A DNA stretch of 51,771 bases from Gammaproteobacteria bacterium (GCA_018819205.1 JAHJQE010000043.1:1-51771); one strand, 5' to 3'. Shown: positions 20,156 through 29,446, numbered from the stretch's first letter. Translations and numbers: made by a program. The notes: generated by a model not told the origin, from the sequence alone.

Positions 20156-20908
20156 ATGACCATGATGAACACTCGCAGCAAAATGAATCTGCGTCGGCGC
20201 AGCATCTATCTGCTGCCCAACCTGTTCACCACGGCTGCACTGTTCGCCGGTTTCTATGCCATCGTGCAATCGATGAACGGTCGCTACGAGATCGCAGCGG
20301 TCGCCATCTTCATTGCCATGGTGCTGGACGGGCTGGACGGGCGCGTCGCGCGCCTGACCCATACCCAGAGCGAGTTCGGCGCGGAATACGACAGTCTGTC
20401 GGATATGGTGTCGTTCGGTGTCGCACCGTCCATTCTGATGTACGAATGGGCGTTCCGTGATCTGGGCAAGTGGGGCTGGTTCGCAGCTTTCATCTATTGC
20501 ACCGGTGCCGCGCTGCGACTGGCACGCTTCAACACCAACATCGATGTGGTGGACAAACGTTACTTCCAGGGATTGCCCAGTCCCGCAGCGGCAGCACTGG
20601 TGGCCGGCTTTGTGTGGGTGATGCTGGACAACAAGTTCACCGGCTACGACCTGCGCTGGTATGCCGCCGCACTGACCGTGTTCGCCGGTCTGTCCATGGT
20701 CAGCAACTGCAAGTACTACAGCTTCAAGTCGATCAACATGCGAAAGAGCGTGCCGTTCTTCGTGATCTTCCTGTTCGCGCTGTTCTTCATCTTCGTGGCG
20801 CAAAACCCGCCGCTGCATCTGTTCCTGCTGTTCTTCGGCTATTGCCTGTCGGGCTATGTGATGAGCCTGATGGATCTGCGCAAAAAGCCGACTCCGCCAC
20901 AGCCGTAA
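20156..20908 (+). CDS. pssA: CDP-diacylglycerol--serine O-phosphatidyltransferase
   Basis: Integral-membrane enzyme making phosphatidylserine from CDP-diacylglycerol and serine, 250 residues from ATG 20156. The CDP-alcohol phosphotransferase signature is complete: DGLDGRVARLT, then EFGAEYDSLSD (about residues 58-83), with the conserved Asp residues that bind metal and CDP. Several membrane helices follow. The next in-frame ATG codons (residues 3 and 4) are close behind, so the start could shift slightly. It is the last gene of the ilv-psd-pssA run and is followed by a terminator. Confidence 0.95.
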   Translation: MTMMNTRSKMNLRRRSIYLLPNLFTTAALFAGFYAIVQSMNGRYEIAAVAIFIAMVLDGLDGRVARLTHTQSEFGAEYDSLSDMVSFGVAPSILMYEWAFRDLGKWGWFAAFIYCTGAALRLARFNTNIDVVDKRYFQGLPSPAAAALVAGFVWVMLDNKFTGYDLRWYAAALTVFAGLSMVSNCKYYSFKSINMRKSVPFFVIFLFALFFIFVAQNPPLHLFLLFFGYCLSGYVMSLMDLRKKPTPPQP

Positions 20909-20920
20909 ACACCAGCAAAC

Positions 20921-20952
20921 AAAAAGGGCGCATCTCACGATGCGCCCTTTTC
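20921..20952. terminator. Bidirectional terminator between pssA and the CBS gene
   Basis: AAAAAGGGCGCATC and its complement GATGCGCCCTTTT form a GC-rich stem flanked by A and T tracts. It can terminate both pssA and the convergent CBS-domain gene. Confidence 0.88.
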
Positions 20953-20971
20953 TATTGCGTTTCAGCTTTGC

Positions 20972-21544
20972 TTACTTGGCTGCCTTCTGGCGGCTGAGTT
21001 CGGTCAGGCGCAGAATCTTGGCGGAGGAGAACAGACCGCGCAATTGCGGCAGTTTGCCTTCCACGACTTCCAGCACCGGCATGTGTGTCTTGCCGGCTTT
21101 CTGCATGGCAGTCAGCACATCCTTCACTGTGGCTTTTTCCACATCGTGCATCTCGGCAACTACCCAATCCTTGGTGTGCTCCATGATGTCGCTCACGCGA
21201 ATGTCCTTGTGGGTCACGCCGCGGTCGGCAAAGCCCACGCTTTGCAGATATTGCATGGGCTTGGAGCCCATGATGTCGTAAGCGGTGATCGAGCCCAGCA
21301 GTTTGTCCGAGCCTTTTTCCTTGACGAAGGCGATGCGCAGGCCGGCGACCTTCATCTCGTGCAGCGCCTGATCGATGGTCTCATCCGGCGTGATCTTGAA
21401 CATGCCGCGTACATGGAAGTCGGTCATGACGGTGGTGGCTGGGTCCTTCAGTTCAACCTGCCAAGGCTCGTTATGCGGTTCCAGGATCTCCTGGACGTGG
21501 CTGGTAGTCTTCAGCTCTGTTGGCTGCGGCGGGCGATGCGGCAT
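20972..21544 (-). CDS. CBS-domain protein
   Basis: A 190-residue cytosolic protein built from a pair of CBS domains (about residues 38-100 and 115-180), with the patterns VMTDFHVRGMFKITPDETIDQAL and VSDIM...VKDVLTAMQKAG. CBS pairs bind adenine nucleotides or S-adenosylmethionine. There is no attached catalytic domain, so it is probably a sensor or partner of another protein. It has its own promoter and a strong AAGGAG ribosome-binding site. The regulated target is not evident from the neighbours. Confidence 0.85.
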   Translation of the reverse strand: MPHRPPQPTELKTTSHVQEILEPHNEPWQVELKDPATTVMTDFHVRGMFKITPDETIDQALHEMKVAGLRIAFVKEKGSDKLLGSITAYDIMGSKPMQYLQSVGFADRGVTHKDIRVSDIMEHTKDWVVAEMHDVEKATVKDVLTAMQKAGKTHMPVLEVVEGKLPQLRGLFSSAKILRLTELSRQKAAK

Positions 21545-21589
21545 GGAACTCTCTCCTTAGAACAGATGGTTGTTGTCGATACGTCGCAG

Positions 21590-21618
21590 ATTATAGCCGT
21601 AAGGCGCTATTTCGTCAG
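21590..21618 (-). promoter_or_regulatory. Promoter of the CBS-domain gene
   Basis: On the minus strand CTGACG (21613-21618) and a perfect TATAAT (21590-21595) are separated by 17 bases, about 45 bases upstream of the start codon. Confidence 0.6.
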
Positions 21619-21640
21619 TGCAAAACTGAGCGATACCCCT

Positions 21641-22174
21641 TCAGCTACGGCTCCACAGCGTCTCTGCCTGGCCTGCAGTGCGGTTGAGAACGCGGCACAG
21701 GATGAACAGCAGGTCGGACAGGCGGTTCAGGTATTGCAAACCATGTATCGGCGCCAGATCGGCGCGTGCCAAAGGGACGTATTCACGTTCGGCACGGCGC
21801 GCGATACAGCGGGCGACATGGCACAAGGCTGCGGCCCGATTGCCGCCGGGCAGGATGAATTCCCTCAGCGGTGGCAGATCGGCATTGAAACGCACGATGG
21901 CGGTATCGAGCTTGGCAATTTTCGCTTCGTCGAATAGCGCACCGGGCACGGCCAGCACGCCTCCGAGGTCAAACAACTCATGCTGTATATCCAGCAACTC
22001 CTTGCGCACGGCTTCCGGCAATGATTCGGTCAGCAGCAAACCGAGCTGGCTGTTCAGTTCATCCACGCTGCCGATGGCCGCGATGCGCGGATCGTCCTTC
22101 GGCAAACGCGAACCGTCGGCCAATCCCGTCGTGCCGTTGTCGCCGGTGCGGGTGGTGATCTTGGAGAGTCTCAT
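21641..22174 (-). CDS. Cob(I)yrinic acid a,c-diamide adenosyltransferase, PduO type
   Basis: An ATP:corrinoid adenosyltransferase of 177 residues that makes adenosylcobalamin. The ATP-binding N-terminus (TRTGDNGTTGLADGSR, 7-22) is characteristic of the PduO/CobO2 type, followed by the conserved GSVDELNSQLG and the C-terminal RADLAPIHGLQYLNRLSDLLF. It starts at ATG 22174, overlapping the DUF1841 stop by ATGA. No other cobalamin gene is nearby, so it may serve salvage of imported corrinoids. Confidence 0.92.
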   Translation of the reverse strand: MRLSKITTRTGDNGTTGLADGSRLPKDDPRIAAIGSVDELNSQLGLLLTESLPEAVRKELLDIQHELFDLGGVLAVPGALFDEAKIAKLDTAIVRFNADLPPLREFILPGGNRAAALCHVARCIARRAEREYVPLARADLAPIHGLQYLNRLSDLLFILCRVLNRTAGQAETLWSRS

Positions 22175-22593
22175 TGTTGCTCCAGACAGGAGATGTAGAC
22201 CGCCGCATCCGGCGCGGTCTTGTTGCGCTGCGCCTGCCAGATCATCTCGCCCAGACAATCCATCATCGCGTGCTGCGCCTCATGCTCGGACTGGTATTTC
22301 TGCGTGAGCCGCGCGAACTGTTCGCGAATGCCGTGCGGCTGGCCGATGCTGATCTGCTCTTCTATGGTCAGATGCATCATCAAATGCAGGAAGGGATTCA
22401 CCACATCGCCGTCCGGCGCGAAGTCCTTGCCCTGATTGCGCTCGGGATCGTTGAACAGGGCGTGGTATTCGGGGTGTTTGTCGATGAGTTGCGCAGTCAG
22501 GTCTTCGAGCGGGGATAGCAGTTCGCTAGCGCGACGCTTGCGCCAGGATTCGAACAGGAACAGTCGCGCCTCATCGCGTGTCGGCTGGAACAT
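22171..22593 (-). CDS. DUF1841 family protein
   Basis: A 140-residue soluble, helical protein that matches DUF1841: it opens [20 protein letters not shown] and has the conserved HPEYHALF and NPFLHLMMHLTIEEQISIGQP segments, several His and Glu residues on predicted helices. The function of this family is unknown. The gene overlaps the adenosyltransferase downstream by ATGA and its start touches the nth stop, so it may lie on the tail of the rnf-nth transcript. Confidence 0.85.
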   Translation of the reverse strand: MFQPTRDEARLFLFESWRKRRASELLSPLEDLTAQLIDKHPEYHALFNDPERNQGKDFAPDGDVVNPFLHLMMHLTIEEQISIGQPHGIREQFARLTQKYQSEHEAQHAMMDCLGEMIWQAQRNKTAPDAAVYISCLEQQ

Positions 22594-23225
22594 CAGAACA
22601 CCTTTCCCTTGAACTCACAAAGATCCTGTATGCAGCATTCGCCGCATTTCGGTTTGCGGGCCACGCATACATAGCGCCCGTGCAGGATCAGCCAGTGATG
22701 CGCATCCTGCATGAATTCCTTCGGCACCACTTTCATCAGCTTCTTCTCCACTTCCGCCACATCCTTGCCGGGCGCGAGGCCGATGCGGTTGCTGATGCGG
22801 AAGATGTGGGTATCGACAGCAATTGTAGGGTAGCCGAAAGCGGTGTTGAGGATGACGTTGGCTGTCTTGCGACCCACACCGGGCAGCGCCTCCAGCGCTT
22901 CGCGCGTCTGTGGCACCTGGCCGCCATGCTGTTCGAGCAGCATGCGACACATCTGGATGATGTGTTTGCTCTTGGTCTGATACAGACCGATGCGTTGCAC
23001 GTATTCACGCAGACCGTCTTCGCCGAGCGCGAGGATCTTTGCGGGTGTATTTGCCACGGGGAACAGTTCGCGCGTGGCGATGTTCACACTCTTGTCGGTG
23101 GCCTGCGCCGACAGGATCACCGCCACCAGCAATTCGAAATCTGACTTGTGTTCCAGCTCGGTGGTCGGATGCGGATTGGCGGCTTGCAGGCGCAGGAATA
23201 TCTCGCGCCGTTTGGCTGCGTTCAT
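22593..23225 (-). CDS. nth: Endonuclease III
   Basis: DNA glycosylase/AP lyase for oxidised pyrimidines, 210 residues from ATG 23225. It has the helix-hairpin-helix [11 protein letters not shown] with the catalytic lysine, the catalytic aspartate in [12 protein letters not shown], and a C-terminal [4Fe-4S] site with C-x6-C-x2-C-x5-C spacing ([17 protein letters not shown]). It overlaps rnfE by ATGA and is the last gene of the rnf operon, an arrangement also seen in E. coli (rsxABCDGE-nth). Confidence 0.97.
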   Translation of the reverse strand: MNAAKRREIFLRLQAANPHPTTELEHKSDFELLVAVILSAQATDKSVNIATRELFPVANTPAKILALGEDGLREYVQRIGLYQTKSKHIIQMCRMLLEQHGGQVPQTREALEALPGVGRKTANVILNTAFGYPTIAVDTHIFRISNRIGLAPGKDVAEVEKKLMKVVPKEFMQDAHHWLILHGRYVCVARKPKCGECCIQDLCEFKGKVF

Positions 23226-23917
23226 CCCTGCGCCGCCTCGGGCAATACCTCCGCGACTGGCCGGGGCGCCACTTTTCTGGAGGCGCGCTGGTCCAGCCAA
23301 TTCTTGGCGGCGATGATCAGGCCGAGGCCGATGAACGCGCCGGGCGGCAGGATGGCCAGCAGGAAACCGTGGTAGTCGGGGATGACTGGGATCACCCAGG
23401 CTTTGGCCTGTTCACCGAACAACAGATCGATGCCGGACAGCAGCGTGCCCTTGCCCACGATCTCGCGCAGCCCGCCCAGCACCGCCAGCACGGCGGTCAG
23501 CCCGAGGCCCATCATCATGCCGTCGAAGGCGGAGGGCAGGACCGGATTCTTGGAAGCGAACGATTCGGCGCGCGCCAGCACGATGCAGTTGGTCACGATC
23601 AGCGGCACGAAGATACCGAGCACGATATACAGGCCGTACAGATAGGCGTTCATCAGGTACTGCACCACGGTCACCAGTACCGCGATGATCAGCACGAACA
23701 CCGGGATGCGGATCTCGTTCGGTACATAGCTGCGGATCGGTGCCACAGTCGCGCTGGAGAACGTCATCACCATTGTGGTGGCGAGACCGAGGCTGACCGC
23801 ATTGACCAGGGTGTTGCTGACTGCGAGCAGGGGGCACAGCCCCAGCAGTTGCACCAGCCCGGGGTTTTGTTTCCACAGACCGTTGTAGGCGATGTCCTTC
23901 ATTTCGGTGAGCGTCAT
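23222..23917 (-). CDS. rnfE: Rnf electron transport complex subunit E
   Basis: A 231-residue inner-membrane subunit of Rnf, the complex that couples electron transfer between ferredoxin and NAD to ion movement. It starts at ATG 23917 ([19 protein letters not shown]), overlapping rnfG by ATGA. It has the family motifs [14 protein letters not shown] and FVPLIVTNC and about six membrane helices. It is homologous to RnfA, with which it forms the membrane core holding an iron-sulfur centre. Confidence 0.95.
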   Translation of the reverse strand: MTLTEMKDIAYNGLWKQNPGLVQLLGLCPLLAVSNTLVNAVSLGLATTMVMTFSSATVAPIRSYVPNEIRIPVFVLIIAVLVTVVQYLMNAYLYGLYIVLGIFVPLIVTNCIVLARAESFASKNPVLPSAFDGMMMGLGLTAVLAVLGGLREIVGKGTLLSGIDLLFGEQAKAWVIPVIPDYHGFLLAILPPGAFIGLGLIIAAKNWLDQRASRKVAPRPVAEVLPEAAQG

Positions 23918-24564
23918 TTTGCGGCTCCTTTCGCAGGCTGCGCATCGGCCACGAACAGCTCGTCGCGATGCGCCTCGAAATATTGCAGTGCACGGTTCAC
24001 GGCCATGATCACGGCGCGCGGCGTGATGGTGGCGCCTGCCATGTAATCGAACATGCCGCCGTCCTTGCGCACCTTCCACATCTCATCACTGAACAGGCTG
24101 CGCGAACGACCGTCGAAGGTCTTGATCCAGTCTTGCTTGGCGATGTCGATGTAATCACCCAGACCCGGTGTCTCATTGTGTGAGACCACGCGCACGCCGC
24201 CCAGTGAACCGTCGGGATGGATAGCCATGATCAGCGCGATCTTGCCGCTGTAGCCGTCCGGTGCGATGGCTTCCAGCACGACGGCGACAGGCTTGCCATC
24301 GCGTCGCGCGATATGCGCCTGCGTCGCTTCCTCGGTACCCAGCATCTCGTCCGCCGCGACCGTGTGTCTGTCCTGCATGATGTCGTTGTCGTAGGAGGTC
24401 GGCGGCAACAGTTGCGAGACCAGCTTCAACTTGGCCTGTGCGACCGTGGCCGCGATGGTGTCACGCGTCAGATAGTAGGTCGACGACAGGATGGCGGTGC
24501 CAATTACGGCGAAGAACACCAGATTGACGGAGGTCTGCAGGGTGGAGCGGGCGATGCGTTTCAT
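23914..24564 (-). CDS. rnfG: Rnf electron transport complex subunit G
   Basis: A 216-residue subunit with one N-terminal membrane anchor (about 10-30) and a periplasmic domain carrying covalently bound FMN. The flavinylation motif is present as [10 protein letters not shown] near residues 174-183; the FMN-linked threonine should be in this motif. Other conserved segments are [15 protein letters not shown] and IMAIHPDG. It starts at ATG 24564, sharing ATGA with rnfD. Confidence 0.94.
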   Translation of the reverse strand: MKRIARSTLQTSVNLVFFAVIGTAILSSTYYLTRDTIAATVAQAKLKLVSQLLPPTSYDNDIMQDRHTVAADEMLGTEEATQAHIARRDGKPVAVVLEAIAPDGYSGKIALIMAIHPDGSLGGVRVVSHNETPGLGDYIDIAKQDWIKTFDGRSRSLFSDEMWKVRKDGGMFDYMAGATITPRAVIMAVNRALQYFEAHRDELFVADAQPAKGAAK

Positions 24565-25592
24565 CGCTTGTCCTCCTTCTTCTTGCCGAAGATACGAGGC
24601 TGTGTCCAGGTGTCGATCAGCGGTACACACATGTTCATCAGGATGGTGGCGAACGCCACGCCATCCGGGAAGCCGCCGTAGGTGCGGATCAGGAAGGTCA
24701 GCAAGCCCGCGCCGATGCCGAAGATGATGCGTCCCCTGGCCGTGGTGGGCGAAGTGATGGGGTCGGTGAGGATGAAGAACGCCCCTATCATGGCTGCACC
24801 GGAGAACCAGTGGAACAGTGGCGGTGCGTAGTGCGTCGGATCGATCAGGTTGAATACTCCGGACAACGCGAACAGCGTTCCGAGGAAGGCCAATGGCAAC
24901 TGCCAGGGGATGATGCGAGCGACCAGCAGGTAGAGACCGCCCAGCGCGAAACCGGCTGCCACCATTTCGCTGCCTTTGCCGGCCAGCCGGCCATAGATCG
25001 GCAGGTCGCGGATGTCACTCACCGTCATACCCAGGTGCAACTGTGTCTTCAGCGTGTCCAGCGGAGTCGACATGGTCAGTGCATCCAGTTGCATACCGGC
25101 AGGCAGGGCGCTGGTGAAGATGTAATGCAATTGCTGGCCGAGCGACAGCACGCTTTGCCCCACGCCTTGCGGGCTCAACCAGTGCGTCATCTCATGCGGG
25201 AAGGAGATGATCAGCACGGCATAGCCGATCATCGCCGGGTTGAACGGATTGCTACCCAGCCCGCCATACAGATGCTTGGCGACCGCGATGGCGAATGCGC
25301 TGCCGATCACCGGCAACCACCACGGAGCGAGCGGCGGGATGGAAAGCGCGATCAGACAACCGGTGAGCAGGGCGCTGTAATCGGAAAGGAAGGGGCGTAG
25401 AGGGCGGTCGCGCAGTTTGAGCATCAGCGCCTCGGTCGCCAGCGCTGCGGTCACCGCCAACGCGATGGAGACCAGGATAGCGGGGCCGAAGTACCAAACG
25501 TACAGCGCGATACCGGGAACCAGCGCGTACAACACACGCAGCATGATGCGGTCGACTGAGAGCGGGCGTGTGATGAAAGGGGAAGACAGCAT
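24561..25592 (-). CDS. rnfD: Rnf electron transport complex subunit D
   Basis: A 343-residue membrane subunit related to NqrB, with about nine helices. It opens SSPFITRPLSVDRIMLRV, typical of RnfD. The covalent-FMN region is LDALTMSTPLDTLKT near residue 175, the usual position of the flavinylated threonine. The gene lies five bases after rnfC and overlaps rnfG. Quinone-like and ion-translocation roles are known for this family from related complexes. Confidence 0.95.
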   Translation of the reverse strand: MLSSPFITRPLSVDRIMLRVLYALVPGIALYVWYFGPAILVSIALAVTAALATEALMLKLRDRPLRPFLSDYSALLTGCLIALSIPPLAPWWLPVIGSAFAIAVAKHLYGGLGSNPFNPAMIGYAVLIISFPHEMTHWLSPQGVGQSVLSLGQQLHYIFTSALPAGMQLDALTMSTPLDTLKTQLHLGMTVSDIRDLPIYGRLAGKGSEMVAAGFALGGLYLLVARIIPWQLPLAFLGTLFALSGVFNLIDPTHYAPPLFHWFSGAAMIGAFFILTDPITSPTTARGRIIFGIGAGLLTFLIRTYGGFPDGVAFATILMNMCVPLIDTWTQPRIFGKKKEDKR

Positions 25593-25597
25593 ATCGG

Positions 25598-27295
25598 TCA
25601 GTTTCCTTGGCTGTTTTTCGGCGGTTCGTCGTCGGCGCCGGCATCGGCTGCCAGACTGTGGATGTGCGCGCGGCGCACTTCGATGGCTTCGATCTCTGCG
25701 CGCTGTTCCGGCGTGAGCGCCTCGGTGTTCCTGGGATGGGCAGTGGCAGCCTGTTCTTTTGCGCGCGCCAAGGCGGCATCGATGCGCATCTGCTGCGTAT
25801 CTTCCGCATCGGCATTCGGTTCGAGCGGTGTCGGGATCGCCGCGGCAGCTTCGGCCGCTGCCTTGGCGGCCGCTGCTGCACGCTCCTTCTGCGCCAAGCG
25901 CTCCGCCTTCTCCTGCTTCTCGCGTTCGATGCGGAACTGGCGGAACTCATGTCGCTCACGCGCCAGATCGGCCGCGCGTTTCTCATGGTCGCGCGCGCGG
26001 ATCTCGCTCTTGGCATAGCGGTAATACTGCACCAGCGGGATGCTGCTCGGGCAGACATAGGCGCAGGCGCCGCATTCTATGCAGTCGAACAGGTCGTACT
26101 CCTGCGCCTTGCCGAAGTTGTGCGACTGGGCGAACCAGTACAGATCCTGTGGTTGCAGTTCTACCGGGCAGACCTGCGCGCAGCGCGTGCAGCGGATGCA
26201 CGGCATGGCTGCGGGCGGCGGCGGGAACAGCGCATCGCTCGCCGCGATCACGCAGTTGCTCGCCTTCACCAGAGGCACGTTCACTGCGGGCAGTTCCACG
26301 CCCATCATCGGCCCGCCCATGATGTAGCGGTTGGTATCTGCTTTGGGGATGCTGAGCGCGACCAGATCGCTGAACGGCGTGCCAATCAGCGCTTCATAGT
26401 TGCGCGGCTGCTCGACGTTGCCGGTGACGGTGACGACGCGCGACACCAGCGTTTCGCCGTGCTCGACAGCGCGATGCACGGCGTAGGCGGTCGCCACGTT
26501 GTAACACTGCACGCCGACATCGGTGGGTAGCTTGCCGGACGGCACCTCGACGCCGGTCAGCACTTTGATCAGGTGCTTGGCGCTGCCGCCGGGATAGACG
26601 GTCGGTACGGCAATCACTTTGAACGGATGGCTGCTGTCGTCGACCGCGCGCTGCATCGCGGAGATGGCCTGCGGCTTGTTGTCCTCGATGCCGATCAGTA
26701 CCGCATCGGTACCCAGTGCATGGCGCAGGATCTCGATGCCGCGCACGATGGCTTCCGCGCGTTCGCGCATCAGCATGTCGTCGCAGGTGATGTAGGGCTC
26801 ACACTCGGCGCCGTTGATGACCAGCGTGTCTACCACGATCGGATGGCGCAGCTTCATGTCGCTGGGGAAGACCGCGCCGCCCAGTCCCACGATGCCGCTG
26901 CGACGCAGGTGCTTCTGTAATTCGTCGGAAGACAGCTGGCGATAGCTCAGAGTTTGCCGTACGCCCCACTCGTCCAGTCCGTCCGGTACCAGTGTCGCGC
27001 ACAGATCGGGCAGGGCGGAAGGATGCGCGATCTGCTGCAAGTCGATCGCGGTGATGGTGCCGGAAGTCGGCGCGTGGATGGAGCTGGAGATCGCGCCGAC
27101 CGGTTCGCCGATGAGCTGGCCCTTCAGCACCCGTTCGCCCACCTGCACCACCGGCTTGGCAGCTTCACCGGCGTGCTGGCGGAAAGGGATGGTCAGTTGC
27201 GCGGGCAGCGGTGCAGACATGATCGGTGTCCGCGTGGATTCTGCTTTGTGCGTGGGCGGGTGGATGCCGCCGTGGAAACGGTGCAGCCTGATCAT
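25598..27295 (-). CDS. rnfC: Rnf electron transport complex subunit C
   Basis: The peripheral NADH/ferredoxin-facing subunit, 565 residues from ATG 27295. It has a biotinyl-like N-terminal part, the nucleotide/FMN-type motif [12 protein letters not shown] (near 135-147), and two [4Fe-4S] sites, [12 protein letters not shown] (near 363) and [12 protein letters not shown] (near 403). The last 130 residues form a charged helix rich in Arg, Glu, Lys and Ala (about 435-510) and a low-complexity tail. Such tails vary in length among RnfC proteins. It overlaps rnfB by ATGA. Confidence 0.96.
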   Translation of the reverse strand: MIRLHRFHGGIHPPTHKAESTRTPIMSAPLPAQLTIPFRQHAGEAAKPVVQVGERVLKGQLIGEPVGAISSSIHAPTSGTITAIDLQQIAHPSALPDLCATLVPDGLDEWGVRQTLSYRQLSSDELQKHLRRSGIVGLGGAVFPSDMKLRHPIVVDTLVINGAECEPYITCDDMLMRERAEAIVRGIEILRHALGTDAVLIGIEDNKPQAISAMQRAVDDSSHPFKVIAVPTVYPGGSAKHLIKVLTGVEVPSGKLPTDVGVQCYNVATAYAVHRAVEHGETLVSRVVTVTGNVEQPRNYEALIGTPFSDLVALSIPKADTNRYIMGGPMMGVELPAVNVPLVKASNCVIAASDALFPPPPAAMPCIRCTRCAQVCPVELQPQDLYWFAQSHNFGKAQEYDLFDCIECGACAYVCPSSIPLVQYYRYAKSEIRARDHEKRAADLARERHEFRQFRIEREKQEKAERLAQKERAAAAAKAAAEAAAAIPTPLEPNADAEDTQQMRIDAALARAKEQAATAHPRNTEALTPEQRAEIEAIEVRRAHIHSLAADAGADDEPPKNSQGN

Positions 27296-27840
27296 GAAGT
27301 TTGCCTCAATGCGTAGACCGGATAGCGCCACTTCCAGTTGGTCAACTGCTCTTCGATAGGCAGCATGCTGATGCAATCAACCGGGCAGGGCGGCACGCAC
27401 AGCTCGCAGCCCGTGCATTCCGAGGCGATGATGGTGTGCATCTGCTTGGCGGCCCCGGCGATGGCATCCACCGGGCAGGCCTGGATGCACAAGGTGCAGC
27501 CGATGCAGGTCTGTTCGTCGATGAAGGCGACTGCCTTGGGCTTGGGTTGTGCGTTCTCACCGAATGGCTTGAACTCCACGCCGAGCAGTTCCGCCAGCTT
27601 GTGTATGCCTTCCTCGCCGCCCGGCGGGCACAGGTTGATGTCGGCCTCGCCCTTGGCGATGGCATCGGCGTAGGGTTTGCAGCCGGGGTAGCCGCATTGC
27701 CCGCATTGTGTCTGCGGCAGCACCGCGTCGATCTTCTCCGCCAGCGGATTGCCTTCCACGCGGAAGCGGATCGATGCATAACCGAGGATCATGCCCAGCA
27801 GCGCCGCGAGGGCGACCATGATCCACAAGGCAGTGATCAT
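27292..27840 (-). CDS. rnfB: Rnf electron transport complex subunit B
   Basis: A ferredoxin-like electron-entry subunit of 182 residues. It has an N-terminal membrane helix (1-22), a [4Fe-4S] site of the Fe-S domain (Cys46, Cys49, Cys54, Cys71), and two bacterial-ferredoxin motifs, [12 protein letters not shown] (near 112) and [12 protein letters not shown] (near 142). It overlaps both neighbours by ATGA. Confidence 0.96.
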   Translation of the reverse strand: MITALWIMVALAALLGMILGYASIRFRVEGNPLAEKIDAVLPQTQCGQCGYPGCKPYADAIAKGEADINLCPPGGEEGIHKLAELLGVEFKPFGENAQPKPKAVAFIDEQTCIGCTLCIQACPVDAIAGAAKQMHTIIASECTGCELCVPPCPVDCISMLPIEEQLTNWKWRYPVYALRQTS

Positions 27841-28412
27841 TTAACCAGACCCGAGAAACCCATGAAGGCGAGACTCATCAAACCGGCGGTGACCATGGCG
27901 ATAGCCGTGCCGCGGAAGATGACAGGCACATCCGCACCCTCCAGGCGTTCGCGCATGCCGGCGAACAACACCATCACCAGCGTAAAGCCGACCGCGCCGC
28001 CGAAGCCGAACAGCAGCGACTCGATGAAGTTGTGCTTGGCCTGTACGTTCAGCAGCGGGATGCCGAGCACCGCGCAGTTGGTGGTGATCAGCGGCAGGTA
28101 GATACCCAGCACCTGATACAGCACCGGGCTGGTCTTCTTCACCACCATCTCGGTGAACTGCACCGTGGCGGCGATGACCACGATGAACGACAGCGTGGTC
28201 AGATATGCGAGGTCGGGGCCCAACAGATAGTGGTTGACCAGATAGCTGGAACCGGAAGCGATGGTCAGCACGAAAGTGGTGGCCGCGCCCATGCTGAGCG
28301 ACGTCTCCAGTTTCTTGGAAACGCCCATGAACGGGCACAGCCCGAGGATCTTGACCATCACGATGTTGTTCACAAACACCGTGCCAATCAGTATCAGCAG
28401 ATAGTCAGTCAT
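27837..28412 (-). CDS. rnfA: Rnf electron transport complex subunit A
   Basis: The first gene of the operon: a 191-residue membrane subunit with six helices, conserved [14 protein letters not shown] (20-33) and [14 protein letters not shown] (about 103-116). The cysteines in these two motifs hold the membrane iron-sulfur centre shared with RnfE. No Shine-Dalgarno is visible before the ATG, which is odd for the head of a six-subunit operon. A sigma-70 type promoter lies about 35 bases upstream. Confidence 0.95.
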   Translation of the reverse strand: MTDYLLILIGTVFVNNIVMVKILGLCPFMGVSKKLETSLSMGAATTFVLTIASGSSYLVNHYLLGPDLAYLTTLSFIVVIAATVQFTEMVVKKTSPVLYQVLGIYLPLITTNCAVLGIPLLNVQAKHNFIESLLFGFGGAVGFTLVMVLFAGMRERLEGADVPVIFRGTAIAMVTAGLMSLAFMGFSGLVK

Positions 28413-28447
28413 TGCAAGGAGCGCGAGGCGCGAAAAAACAGGGGCGG

Positions 28448-28476
28448 ATTATGCGCCGGAACGGGGGGCGCTTCAA
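28448..28476 (-). promoter_or_regulatory. Promoter of the rnfABCDGE-nth operon
   Basis: On the minus strand TTGAAG (28471-28476) and CATAAT (28448-28453) are exactly 17 bases apart, with four and five matches to consensus. The predicted transcript starts about 30 bases before the rnfA ATG. Confidence 0.6.
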
Positions 28477-28620
28477 CCGCAGGCAGGCTATATAGATATA
28501 ACGAAGAGGTGGTTCGTCGAGCCTGAACGGCCATGATCGGGCTACAGGATATAGGCCGGGTATAGGCCATTCGACATATTGACCCCACGGTAATGGCGGG
28601 ATAGCTTGCGGGCGTAGCAA

Positions 28621-28647
28621 GACGCTACCCATACCACCGGTAGCGTC
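28621..28647. repeat. 9-base perfect inverted repeat
   Basis: GACGCTACC (28621-28629) and GGTAGCGTC (28639-28647) are perfect complements around a nine-base loop. A competing pairing exists with GTAGC at 28614-28618. Confidence 0.75.
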
Positions 28648-28652
28648 CTCAT

Positions 28653-28678
28653 GTCCCTCTGCCCCAAGGACGAGGGAC
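28653..28678. repeat. 7-base perfect inverted repeat
   Basis: GTCCCTC (28653-28659) and GAGGGAC (28672-28678) are perfect complements around a 12-base loop. It begins six bases after the preceding hairpin, giving a tandem two-hairpin structure. Confidence 0.7.
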
Positions 28679-28683
28679 ACAGA

Positions 28684-28730
28684 AAAGCGTGGTCAGTCCC
28701 CTAATTCACGCTGTGCTAACCCGCCCTACG
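28684..28730 (-). repeat. Probable remnant of an extragenic repeat
   Basis: Read on the minus strand this stretch contains GTAGGGCGGGTTAGC and, further on, AATTAGGGGACTGACCACGC. Both resemble short dispersed repeats I have seen in intergenic regions of many proteobacteria, some of them near REP-associated transposases. No transposase is present here and only a single copy is in this window, so this is a similarity judgement. Confidence 0.35.
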
Positions 28731-28744
28731 AGTTCAGAGTGCAA

Positions 28745-29446
28745 TCAAGAGCCGACTTTTTTCGATACATATGCAGCTACAGTAGTCCCAACAGTGTCCT
28801 TGATGCGAATCAGATCACGCACATCACTCCTTATCTCTTTGCTAAGTTCAATAAGGTTTTGCAAGTGCTCGAAATTTCTTTTCATGTAGATATCGATATC
28901 GCCATGGCAGTTACAGCGTTCATCAAATAGATATCTGACTGACTCGCTAATTGATGATTCGTCAGGAAACCTGAAAAACATGTTCTTGAGATCAACCTTG
29001 CTTATTTCTTCGAAATTTATAAAACTCGGAATGTTTCGAAAAGAATAGCCCTGATATTTCGCTACCATTCTTTTCAAGGTGGCCAAATCCTCTTTGTAAT
29101 TCATCTCATCCAATTGGGATGGTATGGAATGAATTTGAACCAGCCCATCCTCTCCCTTCTCAAGAAATTCGAAGAGTTTGGCGAGATCATGGATTTGGTA
29201 TTTCGATTTTAGTGAGCTGCCATCCCCCTGTATGACCATTAAGGATTTTAGCGACAGCTCTAAACCGTGCCTTGCGTTAAAAATTGAAGCGAACGTGAGC
29301 GGAATTACGTGAATCAGACTGTTTAAGTTTTGCCTATTCCTGAGCACCTCGGTGACAAGCTCGGATAACTCATCAGCCAATATGTTGGCGGTATAAAGGT
29401 ATGACCCGCTTAGTAGATGCCAACTAGTTGGAGGTCTTGATTTCAT
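28745..29446 (-). CDS. Hypothetical protein with HEPN-like segment
   Basis: A 233-residue protein I cannot name. Residues 56-95 (FNARHGLELSLKSLM, then IHDLAKLFEFL) resemble HEPN-type helical domains, in which an A-x-x-x-E-x-x-x-K helix is followed by HDL; here Arg59, His60, Glu63, Lys67 and His86-Asp87. A classic HEPN RNase R-x4-6-H motif is not obvious, so a binding rather than cleaving role is possible. The gene is clearly richer in A and T than its neighbours and lacks a Shine-Dalgarno. It lies 28 bases downstream of pyrD on the same strand, beside repeat-like sequence. These traits suggest recent transfer. No nucleotidyltransferase or other partner gene is adjacent. Confidence 0.7.
   Translation of the reverse strand: MKSRPPTSWHLLSGSYLYTANILADELSELVTEVLRNRQNLNSLIHVIPLTFASIFNARHGLELSLKSLMVIQGDGSSLKSKYQIHDLAKLFEFLEKGEDGLVQIHSIPSQLDEMNYKEDLATLKRMVAKYQGYSFRNIPSFINFEEISKVDLKNMFFRFPDESSISESVRYLFDERCNCHGDIDIYMKRNFEHLQNLIELSKEIRSDVRDLIRIKDTVGTTVAAYVSKKVGS

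Larger units (their letters stand above)
28413..28744. other. 332-base intergenic region between rnfA and the HEPN-like gene
   Basis: No convincing gene is present. It holds the rnf promoter at the rnfA side, a short tandem TATAGGCC (about 28550-28568), two adjacent hairpins (28621-28678) and a stretch (28684-28730) that looks like extragenic repeat sequence. The HEPN-like gene ends at 28745, so the hairpins could also terminate that transcript. Confidence 0.7.
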
